Shown: positions 52,844 through 63,918 of the stretch, one piece after another | How positions within the stretch are numbered: the stretch's first letter is position 1 | Layout: each line of letters starts with the position of its first letter | Assembly: GCF_943192905.1 (NCBI RefSeq) | Contig: NZ_CALPCC010000013.1 | Span: 1-64,000 of the forward strand | Reading direction: 5' to 3' | Source: Adlercreutzia murintestinalis | GTDB taxonomy: Bacteria; Actinomycetota; Coriobacteriia; Coriobacteriales; Eggerthellaceae | DNA: 64,000 nucleotides | Program-made: the position numbers and the translations under genes | The notes under the pieces: model-generated | What the model was told of the DNA's origin: nothing | Databases searched by the model: none | Seen by the model: only the letters and a program-made list of their open reading frames with translations

Positions 52844-53637
52844 GCTGTGCCGCCCACGCCGCCAAGCGCACCGAGTTCGTACAGGGCGAGCGCACAGGCG
52901 ACCACCCCTGCTGTCTCCGCACGCAAGATGGTATGCCCTAGGCTCACCACGCAAGCACGATCATTGCAGGCGCGCATTGCATCCACCTCATCATGCGTAA
53001 AACCGCCCTCGGGACCAACCACGACCGCGAGCGAGCCCTCAAAAGGGGCGGTATCAGCTTGCGCGCGCATGCGCGCGAGCGCACGCCCGACACCCATCTC
53101 GTCCTCAGCTTCTTCCCAGCAGATGAGCACGCCTGCGACCTCGCGCAGCAAAGCGCAGATGCGAGATATATCACCCACCGGCTCAACACGCGGAATGCGT
53201 GGTTGACCAGACTGCATAGCTGCGCTCTTGGCGATAGTGCGCCAGCGCGCAAGCCGCTTCGCTTCCTTAGCCGCATCCAAACGCACCACCGAGCGCGCGG
53301 AGGCAAACGGCACGAACGTGCTCACCCCCAACTCTGTACCGGCGCGCACCACAGTATCCATCTTGTCAGCTTTCGCAAGCCCTGCGACGAGCATGACATC
53401 TGCGATATCGGGCATCTCGGCTCGTCGGCACACGCGCACCATCACGTCCGCGCCAACGCTGAGCACCTCGCATTCAAAATAATCCGCGGCGGCATCCACG
53501 ACCGCAATATGCTCGCCCGGAGCAAGGCGCAGCGCTCGAACATGCTGCCTATCATCAGATGCGAGCCGCAATGCGAACGCATCCGCCCGCTCGTTCGCGA
53601 TCACCTGCTCTTCAAGAAAGAATCTGTGCAGCGACAT
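52840..53637 (-). CDS. rsmE: 16S rRNA m3U1498 methyltransferase RsmE
   Basis: SPOUT-class methyltransferase, 265 residues, acting on U1498 of 16S rRNA. It has an N-terminal PUA-like domain (HRFFLEEQ) and the knotted SAM site with GPEGGFT and SLGHTILRAETA. It follows dnaJ by 4 bases on the minus strand. dnaJ-rsmE-mtaB is a frequent arrangement in Gram-positives. Confidence 0.95.
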   Translation of the reverse strand: MSLHRFFLEEQVIANERADAFALRLASDDRQHVRALRLAPGEHIAVVDAAADYFECEVLSVGADVMVRVCRRAEMPDIADVMLVAGLAKADKMDTVVRAGTELGVSTFVPFASARSVVRLDAAKEAKRLARWRTIAKSAAMQSGQPRIPRVEPVGDISRICALLREVAGVLICWEEAEDEMGVGRALARMRAQADTAPFEGSLAVVVGPEGGFTHDEVDAMRACNDRACVVSLGHTILRAETAGVVACALALYELGALGGVGGTA

Positions 53638-53641
53638 GGGA

Positions 53642-54763
53642 TCAACGCAGCTTGTTCAGCGGTATATCGGCATCGTCGATGCCCATCTCATCTGCCAGCT
53701 TCTGCACCAGCTCCCGTTCTTTCTTGGAGAGCTTCTTCGGGATATTCACATTCACATGCACCTGCATATCGCCCCGTTTATCGCTGCGCACGCGCGGCAT
53801 GCCAAAGCCTTTCACGCGAAGCACCTCGCCTGACTGGGTTCCGCGCGGGATCTTCACCCGCACCTGCTCGTCAGGCAGAATGCCTGCGATGCGTATCTCG
53901 CCGCCCAGCGCTGCTGTGGTCATGGGAATATCAACGCTCGCATGCAGGTCATCCCCATCGCGCTCGAAGTGATCATGCGGCTGCAACCGGATCGTCACGA
54001 TCAGATCCCCTGCGCGCGCGCCCTGCAAGCCCGCCTCGCCGAACTCAGCCACCCGCAGCTGCTGACCGTCATGGATGCCGGGCGGTATCTCCACCGACAC
54101 GCGCTGACGATCGGGCACCCGCCCCTGACCGCCGCATTCCTCGCAAGCCCCCTCAACGCGCTCGCCCGTACCATTGCACACGGCGCATGTTTGCGCGGAC
54201 TGCATATCGCCCAAAAACGTTCGCTGCACGGTAACAACACGCCCCGACCCGCCGCATTCGGAGCATACGACCTTCGTGCCGTCCGGTCCGATGCCTGTCG
54301 CAGAACACTCGGTGCAGGCAGCAAGGCGGTCATAGACCAGTTCCTTCTTCGTGCCGCGCGCCGCTTCCTCAAGCGTCACGCGCAACCCGATGCCCATATC
54401 GCGGCCCTCTTTGCGTACCTGCTTTTGAGCCGTGGCGCCAAAGCCGCTGAAAAACGACGAGAAGATATCGCCCATGCCACCGAAGCCGCCCCCGAAGATA
54501 TCCTCGAAGTCAACATAGCCGCTCCCGCCGCTCGCCGCGCCCGGTATGGTGCCGAAACGGTCGTACTGCGCCCGCTTTTGCGCATCAGAGAGCACATCAT
54601 AGGCTTCGTTGAGTTCTTTGAACTCGTCTTCGGCATGGGGCGATTTGTTCACGTCGGGATGAAGCTCGCGCGCGCGTCGACGATACGCTTTCTTGATTTC
54701 GGAATCGCTCGCGTCTCGGCCGACGCCGAGCACTTCGTACAGGTCTTTTGTCGCAGTTGGCAT
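53642..54763 (-). CDS. dnaJ: Chaperone DnaJ
   Basis: Hsp40 co-chaperone of DnaK, 373 residues. It has a J domain with HPD (ELHPDVNK), a Gly/Phe-rich linker (FGGGFGGMG), four zinc-finger repeats ([32 protein letters not shown]) and the C-terminal substrate domains. It lies 3 bases after hrcA. dnaK and grpE are not in this window. Confidence 0.96.
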   Translation of the reverse strand: MPTATKDLYEVLGVGRDASDSEIKKAYRRRARELHPDVNKSPHAEDEFKELNEAYDVLSDAQKRAQYDRFGTIPGAASGGSGYVDFEDIFGGGFGGMGDIFSSFFSGFGATAQKQVRKEGRDMGIGLRVTLEEAARGTKKELVYDRLAACTECSATGIGPDGTKVVCSECGGSGRVVTVQRTFLGDMQSAQTCAVCNGTGERVEGACEECGGQGRVPDRQRVSVEIPPGIHDGQQLRVAEFGEAGLQGARAGDLIVTIRLQPHDHFERDGDDLHASVDIPMTTAALGGEIRIAGILPDEQVRVKIPRGTQSGEVLRVKGFGMPRVRSDKRGDMQVHVNVNIPKKLSKKERELVQKLADEMGIDDADIPLNKLR

Positions 54764-54766
54764 ACC

Positions 54767-55504
54767 CTACTCGCACTCCCCCATGGCATCTTGCGCCGCC
54801 CGCACGGCGCGAATCACGCTCGTATAATCCATGCGCGTCGGACCGATAACGGCCACGACGCCTTGGGCGCTCCCACGCCCGTACATCCCTGTTACCACCG
54901 AAACGCCCGAAAGCCCCTGCGCGGGATTCTCGCTTCCGATGCGCACCACTATATTACCGCCTTCAGGGTCGGTGCCGTCGAATACGCTGAGCAGCACCGA
55001 TTCATCCTCGAGTATCTCCATCAGGGGCAAAAGCGCTGAAGTGTCGCGAAACTCCGGCTTGCGCATGAGAGCGGAAAGCCCCATGCGCGAGACCTGCCGC
55101 AAATGCGTCTCGCCCTGATCGGGCGGCAGCACGAGCGACAGACAATCGGTCAGACGCGCGAGCTCTGCGGAGGTGCGCTCCATCAAATCATCGAGTGCGT
55201 CAGCATGCGCGCGCAGCTGAGCCACCAGTTGATCGTAAGGATGCTCATCATCGAGCGAACCAGAGGCGATGATCTCTTCCACATAGGCGCGATAGCCCGC
55301 ATCGGTAGGAATGCGCCCGGCAGAGGTGTGCGGTTGCTGGATGAAACCTTCATCCTCGAGCGCCGAGAGATCGTTGCGCACGGTGGCAGAGCTCACACCC
55401 AGCCGGTAGTTCTCCACGATCGTCCGCGACCCCACGGGCAGAGCATGCGCGATGTACTCTTCGATCAATGCGCGCAGCACCAGTTGGCGCCTGTCAGAGA
55501 GCAT
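54767..55504 (-). CDS. hrcA: Heat-inducible repressor HrcA, internally shortened
   Basis: Repressor of heat-shock genes that binds CIRCE, 245 residues instead of about 340. The N-terminal winged helix (residues 1-70: SATVRNDLSALEDEG) and a helical linker are intact. The C-terminal end (IGSENPAQGLSGVSVVTGMYGRG-type start, then GPTRMDYTSVI) is also intact. From about residue 127 to 140 the sequence jumps from LSLVLPPDQ to GLSALMRKPEF, so roughly 90-100 residues of the usual middle are missing, including the inserted dimerisation domain. The frame is open, so this is a compact HrcA rather than a broken gene. Confidence 0.87.
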   Translation of the reverse strand: MLSDRRQLVLRALIEEYIAHALPVGSRTIVENYRLGVSSATVRNDLSALEDEGFIQQPHTSAGRIPTDAGYRAYVEEIIASGSLDDEHPYDQLVAQLRAHADALDDLMERTSAELARLTDCLSLVLPPDQGETHLRQVSRMGLSALMRKPEFRDTSALLPLMEILEDESVLLSVFDGTDPEGGNIVVRIGSENPAQGLSGVSVVTGMYGRGSAQGVVAVIGPTRMDYTSVIRAVRAAQDAMGECE

Positions 55505-55543
55505 AGGCCTCGCTTCCTCATCTCGGTGTCGGTGCCGCCTATT

Positions 55544-55570
55544 CTAGCAGCCACAGCGCGCGAGTGCTAA
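55544..55570. promoter_or_regulatory. CIRCE-like operator upstream of hrcA
   Basis: One half matches the consensus exactly (GAGTGCTAA, 55562-55570). The other half (CTAGCAGCC, 55544-55552) matches 6 of 9 positions of TTAGCACTC, with the standard 9-base gap. It straddles the likely hrcA promoter; on the minus strand TTAGCA (-35) and TAGAAT (-10) are 18 bases apart. It would make hrcA-dnaJ autoregulated. It lies exactly in the short gap after the hemW stop. Confidence 0.78.
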
Positions 55571-56686
55571 TCAGAGGCTCGCTGAATCCAAAAGCGCTCC
55601 ATACAGCTCGTTACCGCAGAGCCATCCGCGCTCGGTGGGCTTATAGCGGCCTGCGTCGCGCACCACGAGCCCACGCGCCTCCAGATCGGAGAGCACCTGA
55701 CGAAGCGCAGGAAGAAGCTGCGCCACACGCTCGACCTCTTCAAGAGAGACGCCGCACGAGCGGCGCATGCCGAGCATCATATCCTCGGCTGCCATCTGGA
55801 CCGCATCGAGATCATCGACCACCTGCCCGTCCTGCACGCGCATGCGTCGGTGAGCATTCTGCGTCATCGTGGTGGCCGACGTGCCGATGCCGAGGTAGGG
55901 CACCCCCGCCCAGTACGCGCTATTATGACGACTCTCAAAGCCGAGGCGCGCATAGCTCGCCACCTCGTAGCGCTCATATCCCGCCGCCCGCAGAATGCGA
56001 GCAGCGTCCTCCATCATGTCGGCCTGCGCATCTTCGTCGGGCTGGTCGATCATGCCCGCGCGCACCATGCGCGCGAAGGGCGTGCGCTCTTCGATCGTCA
56101 GCGGATATATGCTCACATGCGCAACGCCCCGCGACACTGCTTCGCGCACATCGGATGCGAAGCGCGCGCGATCCTGCCCGGGCACGCCGCACATCAAGTC
56201 GATGCTCACATTCTCAAAGCGCGTCTGCGCCGCAGCAAGAGCACGACGCGCCGCCTCTCCGTTGTGCGCGCGTCCCAGCACCGCGCAGATGTCGTCGTCG
56301 AAGCTCTGCACGCCCAGCGAGAGACGATTGGCGCCCAGCGCCCAGATATCGGCCACCATGCGCTCGGTGAGCGATTCGGGATTCGCCTCGATCGTGCATT
56401 CGACCTCGGGCGTCAGATGCATGCTCAAACCCAACGCATACAACAGCGCCGTGAGGTTCTTCGACCCCACGTGAGTTGGCGTGCCGCCGCCGACATAGAC
56501 CGTCTCCAGCGCTGCGAGCTCGCCTTCGCGCGAAAGCTGCCTGATGCGCTCGATGAGCTGTTCGATGTATCCATCGATAACGGGCGCGCCTGCCGGGATG
56601 GCTTGCGTGGTGAAATCGCAATACGCGCAACGGCTGGTGCAAAAGGGCACGTGGATGTAGAGCGCGCGGTACGGATCATGCGGCAT
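55571..56686 (-). CDS. hemW: Radical SAM haem chaperone HemW
   Basis: HemN-like protein that binds haem and aids its delivery, 371 residues. It has the radical-SAM motif CTSRCAYCDF and the HemW feature of a CDF tail to it, plus GGGTPTH and GVQSFDD. It lacks the extra N-terminal residues of true coproporphyrinogen dehydrogenase. Upstream of hrcA is the usual place. It overlaps dusB by 11 bases. Confidence 0.92.
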   Translation of the reverse strand: MPHDPYRALYIHVPFCTSRCAYCDFTTQAIPAGAPVIDGYIEQLIERIRQLSREGELAALETVYVGGGTPTHVGSKNLTALLYALGLSMHLTPEVECTIEANPESLTERMVADIWALGANRLSLGVQSFDDDICAVLGRAHNGEAARRALAAAQTRFENVSIDLMCGVPGQDRARFASDVREAVSRGVAHVSIYPLTIEERTPFARMVRAGMIDQPDEDAQADMMEDAARILRAAGYERYEVASYARLGFESRHNSAYWAGVPYLGIGTSATTMTQNAHRRMRVQDGQVVDDLDAVQMAAEDMMLGMRRSCGVSLEEVERVAQLLPALRQVLSDLEARGLVVRDAGRYKPTERGWLCGNELYGALLDSASL

Positions 56687-57653
56687 GACGGTCCACCTTA
56701 TCTAACAATGCGTCGAACACGCGATCAAAATCTTCAAGCGCGCTGCACTGGTTCAGCTTTCCACGCGCTGTTGCAGCACCGGGAAGACCGGACACATACC
56801 ACATAGCATGCTTGCGCATGCGCACCGCCGCGCGAGATTCATGCGTGCACAGCAACCGAGCATGCCGCCGCGCCATCTCGATGCGCTCGACAGCCGAAGG
56901 AGTCTCCGGTACCGGCATGCCAGCGAGCGCGGCTTTCGCCTGCGCGAATATCCATGGATTTCCTTGAGCGCCCCGTGCGATCATCACCGCATCGCAGCCC
57001 GTCTCATCGCGCATGCGCACCGCAGCTGCTCCACTCGCGATATCACCGTTGCCGATAACGGGAATGCTCACCGCATCTTTCACCCGCGCGATGGTCTCCC
57101 ATAACGCAACGCCACGATACAGTTGCGTGGCGAAGCGCCCGTGAACGCAGACGGCATCGGCTCCCGCCTGCTCCATGCGCCGCGCGAACGACGGGGCGCT
57201 CTCGCCGGTCTCTTCGCTCCACCCGCGCCGCATCTTAACCGTGACCGGACAGCTGACCGCAGCCTTGACCGCCGATACGATGCGCACAGCAAGGTCGGGG
57301 TCCTTCATGAGCGCCGAGCCGTCGCCTTTCGACACGATCTTGCGCGCCGGACAACCCATATTGATGTCAAGGCACGCCAGCGCGTCCCCCAAGGACGCTT
57401 CGATCCAGACGGCCTGGCTCGCCATCGTATCCGGATCGTGGCCAAATATCTGCACCCCTACCCGTTCCTCTCCAGGTGCAAGCGCTAACAGGTGCCGCGT
57501 CTTTTCGTTGGCATACGAGAGCCCTTTCGCTGACACCATTTCGGTATACGCAAGATCAGCCCCCTGCTCCAAACAGAGCGCGCGCAAAGCCACATCGCTC
57601 ACCCCCGCCATGGGAGCCAGCAGCAGCTGGAATCTGCCGAAGAGACCTTCCAT
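56676..57653 (-). CDS. dusB: tRNA-dihydrouridine synthase
   Basis: Flavoenzyme reducing uridine in the tRNA D-loop, 325 residues from the ATG at 57653. It has LAPMAGVSD, the active-site Cys in DINMGCPARKIV, VCVHGR and NGDIASG. Some upstream frame is open but not conserved. Confidence 0.93.
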   Translation of the reverse strand: MEGLFGRFQLLLAPMAGVSDVALRALCLEQGADLAYTEMVSAKGLSYANEKTRHLLALAPGEERVGVQIFGHDPDTMASQAVWIEASLGDALACLDINMGCPARKIVSKGDGSALMKDPDLAVRIVSAVKAAVSCPVTVKMRRGWSEETGESAPSFARRMEQAGADAVCVHGRFATQLYRGVALWETIARVKDAVSIPVIGNGDIASGAAAVRMRDETGCDAVMIARGAQGNPWIFAQAKAALAGMPVPETPSAVERIEMARRHARLLCTHESRAAVRMRKHAMWYVSGLPGAATARGKLNQCSALEDFDRVFDALLDKVDRHAA

Positions 57654-57661
57654 GAGAACCG

Positions 57662-57844
57662 CTAGAGCAGAAACGAACCCGCAGCAACGCATCCGAAGAC
57701 GCCCAAAGCGACCACGATGAGGATGATCGCGAGCACGCCCGCGATGCAGCCGACGTTGCGCGAGGCCTGAGCGCGCTCAAGATCGCGCGCTTGCTTCTCT
57801 TCGTCGAAGGGGTCGTCCAGCCAGTTGTAATCGTCTTTTCTCAT
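57662..57844 (-). CDS. Small membrane protein, 60 residues
   Basis: An acidic, Asp/Glu-rich N-terminus (MRKDDYNWLDDPFDEEK) and one transmembrane helix at about residues 33-58. No family is recognised. Starting with ATG and ending 8 bases before dusB, it fits the operon and is probably real. Confidence 0.6.
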   Translation of the reverse strand: MRKDDYNWLDDPFDEEKQARDLERAQASRNVGCIAGVLAIILIVVALGVFGCVAAGSFLL

Positions 57845-57864
57845 AGTGCCATTCTAATGCATGC

Positions 57865-57888
57865 GCGTATGCCCGCGCGAGCATACGC
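57865..57888 (-). terminator. Possible hairpin after lepA
   Basis: A perfect 8-bp stem (GCGTATGC / GCATACGC) with an 8-nt loop lies between lepA and the small membrane-protein gene. No U run follows on the minus strand, so it may only slow or pause transcription. Confidence 0.35.
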
Positions 57889-57896
57889 ACGATACA

Positions 57897-59714
<1,818 letters not shown>

Positions 59715-60013
59715 CGTTTCCTGGGCTTTGACACCCGTCTACAGAAAAACCGTGACTTACTTGCAGCAATGCGCTATTCTATCGCATTGTGTCCAGCAAG
59801 GCGCGCGCTATGGGCGACCATAGCCGATCCGCAGACGTGGCTGCATACAGGATGCCGGCAGGAGACGGAGACCGACCTGAAAATCCCGAAGGTCGCAGCA
59901 GCACTACCGCCTTGCGGGCGTGCGTCTCGTCGCCTCATCCGCTATCCCAGCCATATCTTCCGATCATCTTCGCCGGGCATGCCTACGAACAACCGACGAA
60001 AAGGATACCGCAG
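59715..60013. other. lepA-rpsT divergent intergenic region
   Basis: No gene. It must carry the lepA promoter (minus strand) and the rpsT promoter and leader (plus strand). I see no clear -35/-10 pair, but the rpsT leader is about 150-200 bases long. S20 is autoregulated in some bacteria through its leader, so structure here is possible. An open frame continues in from 59789, in phase with rpsT, but reads as low-quality sequence. Confidence 0.4.
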
Positions 60014-60577
60014 ATGGCGAACATCAAATCTCAGAAGAAGCGCATCATCACCAACGAAAAGCGGCGCATGCGCAATCGCGCGATCAAAAGCGAACTGAAA
60101 ACGGCCACCCGCCGCGTGAAGGACGCGGTTGCCGCAGGAAACGGCGCCGAAGCGTACAGCGCTGCCCTGAAGGCATGCCGCCTGATGGACAAGGCGGTCA
60201 CCAAGGGAGTGATCAAGAAGAATCAGGCAGCCAATCGCAAGAGCGGCATTATGCGCCTGGCAAACACCGTGGCAACCGATGCCGACCGCGCTGCCTACCA
60301 AAAGCCCGCTCCAAAGAAGCAGGAGAAGACCGGCAGCAAGAAAGCCGCTGCCAAGGCAGAGCGCAAAGCGGCTCTGGCGGCTGCTTCCAAAGAGAAGGCC
60401 AAGCGTGCTGAAAAGCAGAAGAAGGAAGAGGCTGCTGCCATCAAGCGCAAGGAAAAGGCTGCGAAAGAAGCTGCTGAGGCGGAGGCAGCTGCGGCTGCTG
60501 AGGCGGCCGAAGAGGCTCAGGAAGCCGAGACGGCGGATGAGGCGGGCGAGGCTGCTGCTGACGAGAGCGCTGAGTAA
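60014..60577 (+). CDS. rpsT: 30S ribosomal protein S20 with long charged C-terminal tail
   Basis: The first 92 residues are a normal S20 ([10 protein letters not shown], then [27 protein letters not shown] and an RLAN ending). The ATG at 60014 has an AAAGGA site. A further 95 residues follow, made almost only of Ala, Lys, Glu and Arg. They are basic at 100-150 and acidic at 153-187, so probably one long helix of changing charge. S20 is usually about 88 residues, so this is twice the normal size. No stop or frameshift separates the parts. The tail may be a lineage-specific extension. Confidence 0.9.
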   Translation: MANIKSQKKRIITNEKRRMRNRAIKSELKTATRRVKDAVAAGNGAEAYSAALKACRLMDKAVTKGVIKKNQAANRKSGIMRLANTVATDADRAAYQKPAPKKQEKTGSKKAAAKAERKAALAAASKEKAKRAEKQKKEEAAAIKRKEKAAKEAAEAEAAAAAEAAEEAQEAETADEAGEAAADESAE

Positions 60578-60581
60578 GCAG

Positions 60582-61553
60582 CTAGCGTCTCAGAACCTGC
60601 ACCAACCAATCGATGAAAGCGGCATCCTGCGGGGTGCCGCTTTTCATTGCCCGTTCTGCTTGCAAAGAGCTGCTCAATGCCCCGCGCAGATCGGAAGCGC
60701 TGAACCGGCGCGCCCATCCAACATGGTTCTTCACTTTCCAATCAGGCACGCCTAGCGCAGCTGCCACCTGTGCCGTGTCTCCGCCGTGCGCAAGCACAGA
60801 GCGCGCGCATATCAACTCGCGCACGCGCGCCGTGCACAGAGCAAGGAGCGAGAGAGGGGTGCCGCCTTCCACCCGCGGCATATACGCCATGCACCGTGCG
60901 AGGTCGCGCGCGGCGAATGCGTCAGCGAACTCCCACGGCTTCACCTGCGCGGTATGGGCAACGAGCGCCATGACCTCATTTTCGTTCACCGGATCGGAAC
61001 CGCGATGGGCCAAGGCGAGCTTGCGCAACTCGGTATCGAGCCGCACCGTGTCCGTACCAGCGAGCTCCACCAACTTTGCCGCCGCACTGTCGGTGATGGT
61101 GATCCCATGGGTCGGCGCCATAGCTCTCACATGCTCGCCCATTTTGTAGCTCTTCGGCGCCGAGCAGTCGATAATGGCCTGTTTTCCCAGTGCAGCAACA
61201 GCTTTGTACAAACGCGTGTTCTTCGCCAGCTTTTCAGCGAGCAAGAGCAGCACCGTGGAATCGCTCGGCCGTTCCAGATAGGAAACGAGCGCCTCTGATG
61301 CGGCTTTCTTCAATTTGTCCGCATCGCTGATCTGCACGAGACGCTTTTCGCTCGCGAAAGGGATGGTGTTGCAAGCGCTGACCACCTCGTCACCATCGCA
61401 GGTTGCGCCATGCAAAACATCCAGATTGAAGGAGAGGTCCCCCAGCTTTTCCAGTCGCTGATGGAGCCGCCGCACCACTGCTTCTCGCTTCAACACATCA
61501 TCGCCCACCACAAGATAGGCGCTGAGCAGTTCGTTGTTCGCATTCGTAGCCAT
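60582..61553 (-). CDS. holA: DNA polymerase III subunit delta
   Basis: Clamp-loader delta subunit, 323 residues, that opens the sliding clamp. It has the delta fold with a degenerate ATPase-like N-terminus (SAYLVVGDDVLKREAVVRRL), VLHGA, SEKRLVQI and the helical end. It converges with rpsT; the stops are 4 bases apart. It follows comEC, a frequent neighbour. Confidence 0.93.
   Translation of the reverse strand: MATNANNELLSAYLVVGDDVLKREAVVRRLHQRLEKLGDLSFNLDVLHGATCDGDEVVSACNTIPFASEKRLVQISDADKLKKAASEALVSYLERPSDSTVLLLLAEKLAKNTRLYKAVAALGKQAIIDCSAPKSYKMGEHVRAMAPTHGITITDSAAAKLVELAGTDTVRLDTELRKLALAHRGSDPVNENEVMALVAHTAQVKPWEFADAFAARDLARCMAYMPRVEGGTPLSLLALCTARVRELICARSVLAHGGDTAQVAAALGVPDWKVKNHVGWARRFSASDLRGALSSSLQAERAMKSGTPQDAAFIDWLVQVLRR
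60616..60643 (+). terminator. rpsT terminator inside the holA coding region
   Basis: A 9-bp stem AAAGCGGCA / TGCCGCTTT with a 10-nt loop is followed by TC and then GC-poor sequence. It lies 39 bases after the rpsT stop and inside the last codons of holA. The same DNA must therefore serve as a terminator on one strand and coding sequence on the other. Confidence 0.65.
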
Positions 61554-61587
61554 ACCGATATTCTAAACCACCACAGCGGTCAACTGC

Positions 61588-63918
61588 TCAGGATGTGCGC
61601 ACGTAAATCCCCTCTCTCGCGAAATCGAGCACGACGGTGCCCACCTGATCGGTGCGCAACACCTGCTCCACCTCATCAAGGCACGCCAATGCCTCAGGTG
61701 TCGGATGGCCATAGCGGTTGTTCACCCCGCAGCTGATGAGTGCGATGTGCGGAGAGAGCTTCTCGATGAGCGCTTCACTGAGCGATACCTTCGAGCCGTG
61801 GTGTCCGACTTTCAGCACGTCAACGCTGCCAAGGCGCCCTGCATCCACCATGCGCTGCATCTGCTCGCTCTCGGCATCGCCCATGAACGCCGTGCGCCAA
61901 TCGTACGACCCATCCTCGTCGCAGTCGATCTGCGCAAGCAGGCACAGACTGTCCGCATTGCCTCCTTCATCAGCGAAGGCGTCAGGCCAGACCGCGCACA
62001 ATGCGAAGCGCCCCACCTGCAGGGTGTCTCCCACTGCAAGCCCCTGCACAGAAGCGCCGGTAGCATGCTCGGCCATACGGCGCAGGTCAGCGCACCCATC
62101 GCAAGAGCACCCGAGCGCTGGTGCGGCAACATATACGGCACCGATCTGCACGAAACCAGCAAGGGTGGACAAGGAGCCGCAATGATCATCATCATGATGG
62201 CTGATGATGACCGCATCGAGCCGACTGACACCCAACCTGCCCAGATTCTCACGCAGAAGCGCGTCCTTGTTGCCCGTATCGATCAGCACTGCGCGCCCCT
62301 GACTGCGCACCAAGAACGCATCGCCTTGCCCCACATCGAGCATGACCAACTGGTCGGTCACCGTCAGCGGCAGGAAGGCCAATAGCGCAGCCACTATGAC
62401 CGCGAGCGCTCCCGCACTCCCCCCGACGACACGTCGCGAAGGCATGGGCCATCCCATCCAAAGCGCTATCCCAACGAGCACGGACAGCCCCACCATGAAG
62501 GCCGGATCAGCGCTCAGGGCGATGCAAGCGTACGGAATCTGCGCCATGAGATCAACAACGTAAGCAAGCGGCCACACCGCAACACGCCCCAGCATGACCA
62601 CTATACCTGAAAGCGGTGGTGCGATACAGGCGAAAAGCGCACAGAGCAGCGAGGCGCTGCACGCAACGGCGAACAGCGGCACCGCTACCACGTTGGCCAC
62701 AGGAGCGATGAGCGGCACTTGGGAAAACAGTGCTGCGGAATACGGTAGCGTGGCGATATTTGAAGCGAAGGTCATGCCGAGCGGTAGCGATACCCCCTGG
62801 TGAATCGCACGACGATCGCTTGAAAACCATGATGCGATGAGGTTGGCGAAGAGCAAGATGCCGAGCGTGGATCCCGCCGAAAGCACGAATGAAGCCGACA
62901 CGCTCACGACCGGATCGCACGCGATAAAGCCGATGATGCAGAGCGCGAGAGCGTTTATCGATGCGCTGCGTCGCTGAGCCAGAGAGGCGGTAAGCGCCAA
63001 CACCACCATGCAAGCTGCGCGCACTGCCGAAAGCGGGATACCTGCAAAGACGAGATAGGCCACCACGAACGAGATGGTGATACAAAGCGCTATTCGACGG
63101 GGTGTCCCGAATGCTTGCAGAAGCAGACCGAGCATGCCCACCACAAGGGCAAGGTGCGCACCCGAAACCGCTACCATATGCGCGAGGCCGCATGTCTTGA
63201 ACGACTCGTATGACCCCGATGCGGCTATGGTGGGCCGATACCCACAGGCAAGCGCCTGCAAAAGACCTGCCTGGTCTCCCCCGTTTTCTGCTAGCACTGC
63301 AAGAGCAGTGCGCCTCATCTGGGCGATGGGTGCGAACAGGCCCGTAGGCGACACCTTCTCAAAGGTTCGGACCGATAAGATGGCGCCGCTGCCTTGAGAC
63401 CAATAAAACGAAGCCTGTTGTGCCCCCACTGCCCGCGGCGTACCGGCCAGGCGTATGATATCTCCCCGCAAAAGATCAGTATCACCATCAAAGCGTATGC
63501 CCAGATGAGCGCACCGCCCATCATCGCTTCGCGCGTCAGCAAACGCCGATGCGCCATACTCGCCCGAAGTCGGGTCGCTCGTGAGCGTGAGCTGCCAGGT
63601 GCCAGGGCTCGTAGCTGCCTGCGTCTCGGTCATCAACAATGCCGCGCCGAAAAGCCCGAACAGCGCTCCTAATGCCAGCGCCACCCCAGCGGCCCCCACC
63701 CATCGCAGGCGCCGAGGCACGCAGAGCATGCCCGCGAGCACCAGGAAGCTTCCCGCAAAGGGCACTGCGCTCACAAGATCGTTCAGCTGGTGACCGCAAC
63801 AGACAGCATAGACCGCTGCGCATGCAGCCCAAAACATGAGCGCACCGATGAGCAAGGGCGGAAGACCGGGCTTGACCGGCGCATCCGGTCGCGTGTGAGG
63901 GACATGCGATCCCATCAC
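61588..63918 (-). CDS. comEC: DNA uptake channel protein ComEC/Rec2
   Basis: Membrane protein of natural transformation, 776 residues. It has an N-terminal soluble/OB-like part, the competence domain (TCGLAHMVAVSGAHLA-type helix, many transmembrane segments) and a C-terminal metallo-beta-lactamase domain with HHDDDHCG. The start is the GTG at 63918 or the next ATG; GTGA overlaps the comEA stop. No other competence pilus gene is visible in the window. Confidence 0.9.
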   Translation of the reverse strand: MMGSHVPHTRPDAPVKPGLPPLLIGALMFWAACAAVYAVCCGHQLNDLVSAVPFAGSFLVLAGMLCVPRRLRWVGAAGVALALGALFGLFGAALLMTETQAATSPGTWQLTLTSDPTSGEYGASAFADARSDDGRCAHLGIRFDGDTDLLRGDIIRLAGTPRAVGAQQASFYWSQGSGAILSVRTFEKVSPTGLFAPIAQMRRTALAVLAENGGDQAGLLQALACGYRPTIAASGSYESFKTCGLAHMVAVSGAHLALVVGMLGLLLQAFGTPRRIALCITISFVVAYLVFAGIPLSAVRAACMVVLALTASLAQRRSASINALALCIIGFIACDPVVSVSASFVLSAGSTLGILLFANLIASWFSSDRRAIHQGVSLPLGMTFASNIATLPYSAALFSQVPLIAPVANVVAVPLFAVACSASLLCALFACIAPPLSGIVVMLGRVAVWPLAYVVDLMAQIPYACIALSADPAFMVGLSVLVGIALWMGWPMPSRRVVGGSAGALAVIVAALLAFLPLTVTDQLVMLDVGQGDAFLVRSQGRAVLIDTGNKDALLRENLGRLGVSRLDAVIISHHDDDHCGSLSTLAGFVQIGAVYVAAPALGCSCDGCADLRRMAEHATGASVQGLAVGDTLQVGRFALCAVWPDAFADEGGNADSLCLLAQIDCDEDGSYDWRTAFMGDAESEQMQRMVDAGRLGSVDVLKVGHHGSKVSLSEALIEKLSPHIALISCGVNNRYGHPTPEALACLDEVEQVLRTDQVGTVVLDFAREGIYVRTS

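Noticed and set aside
52993-54234. 413-codon plus-strand frame opposite rsmE/dnaJ
   Set aside because: Its composition is typical of antisense to GC-rich genes and it crosses a gene boundary.
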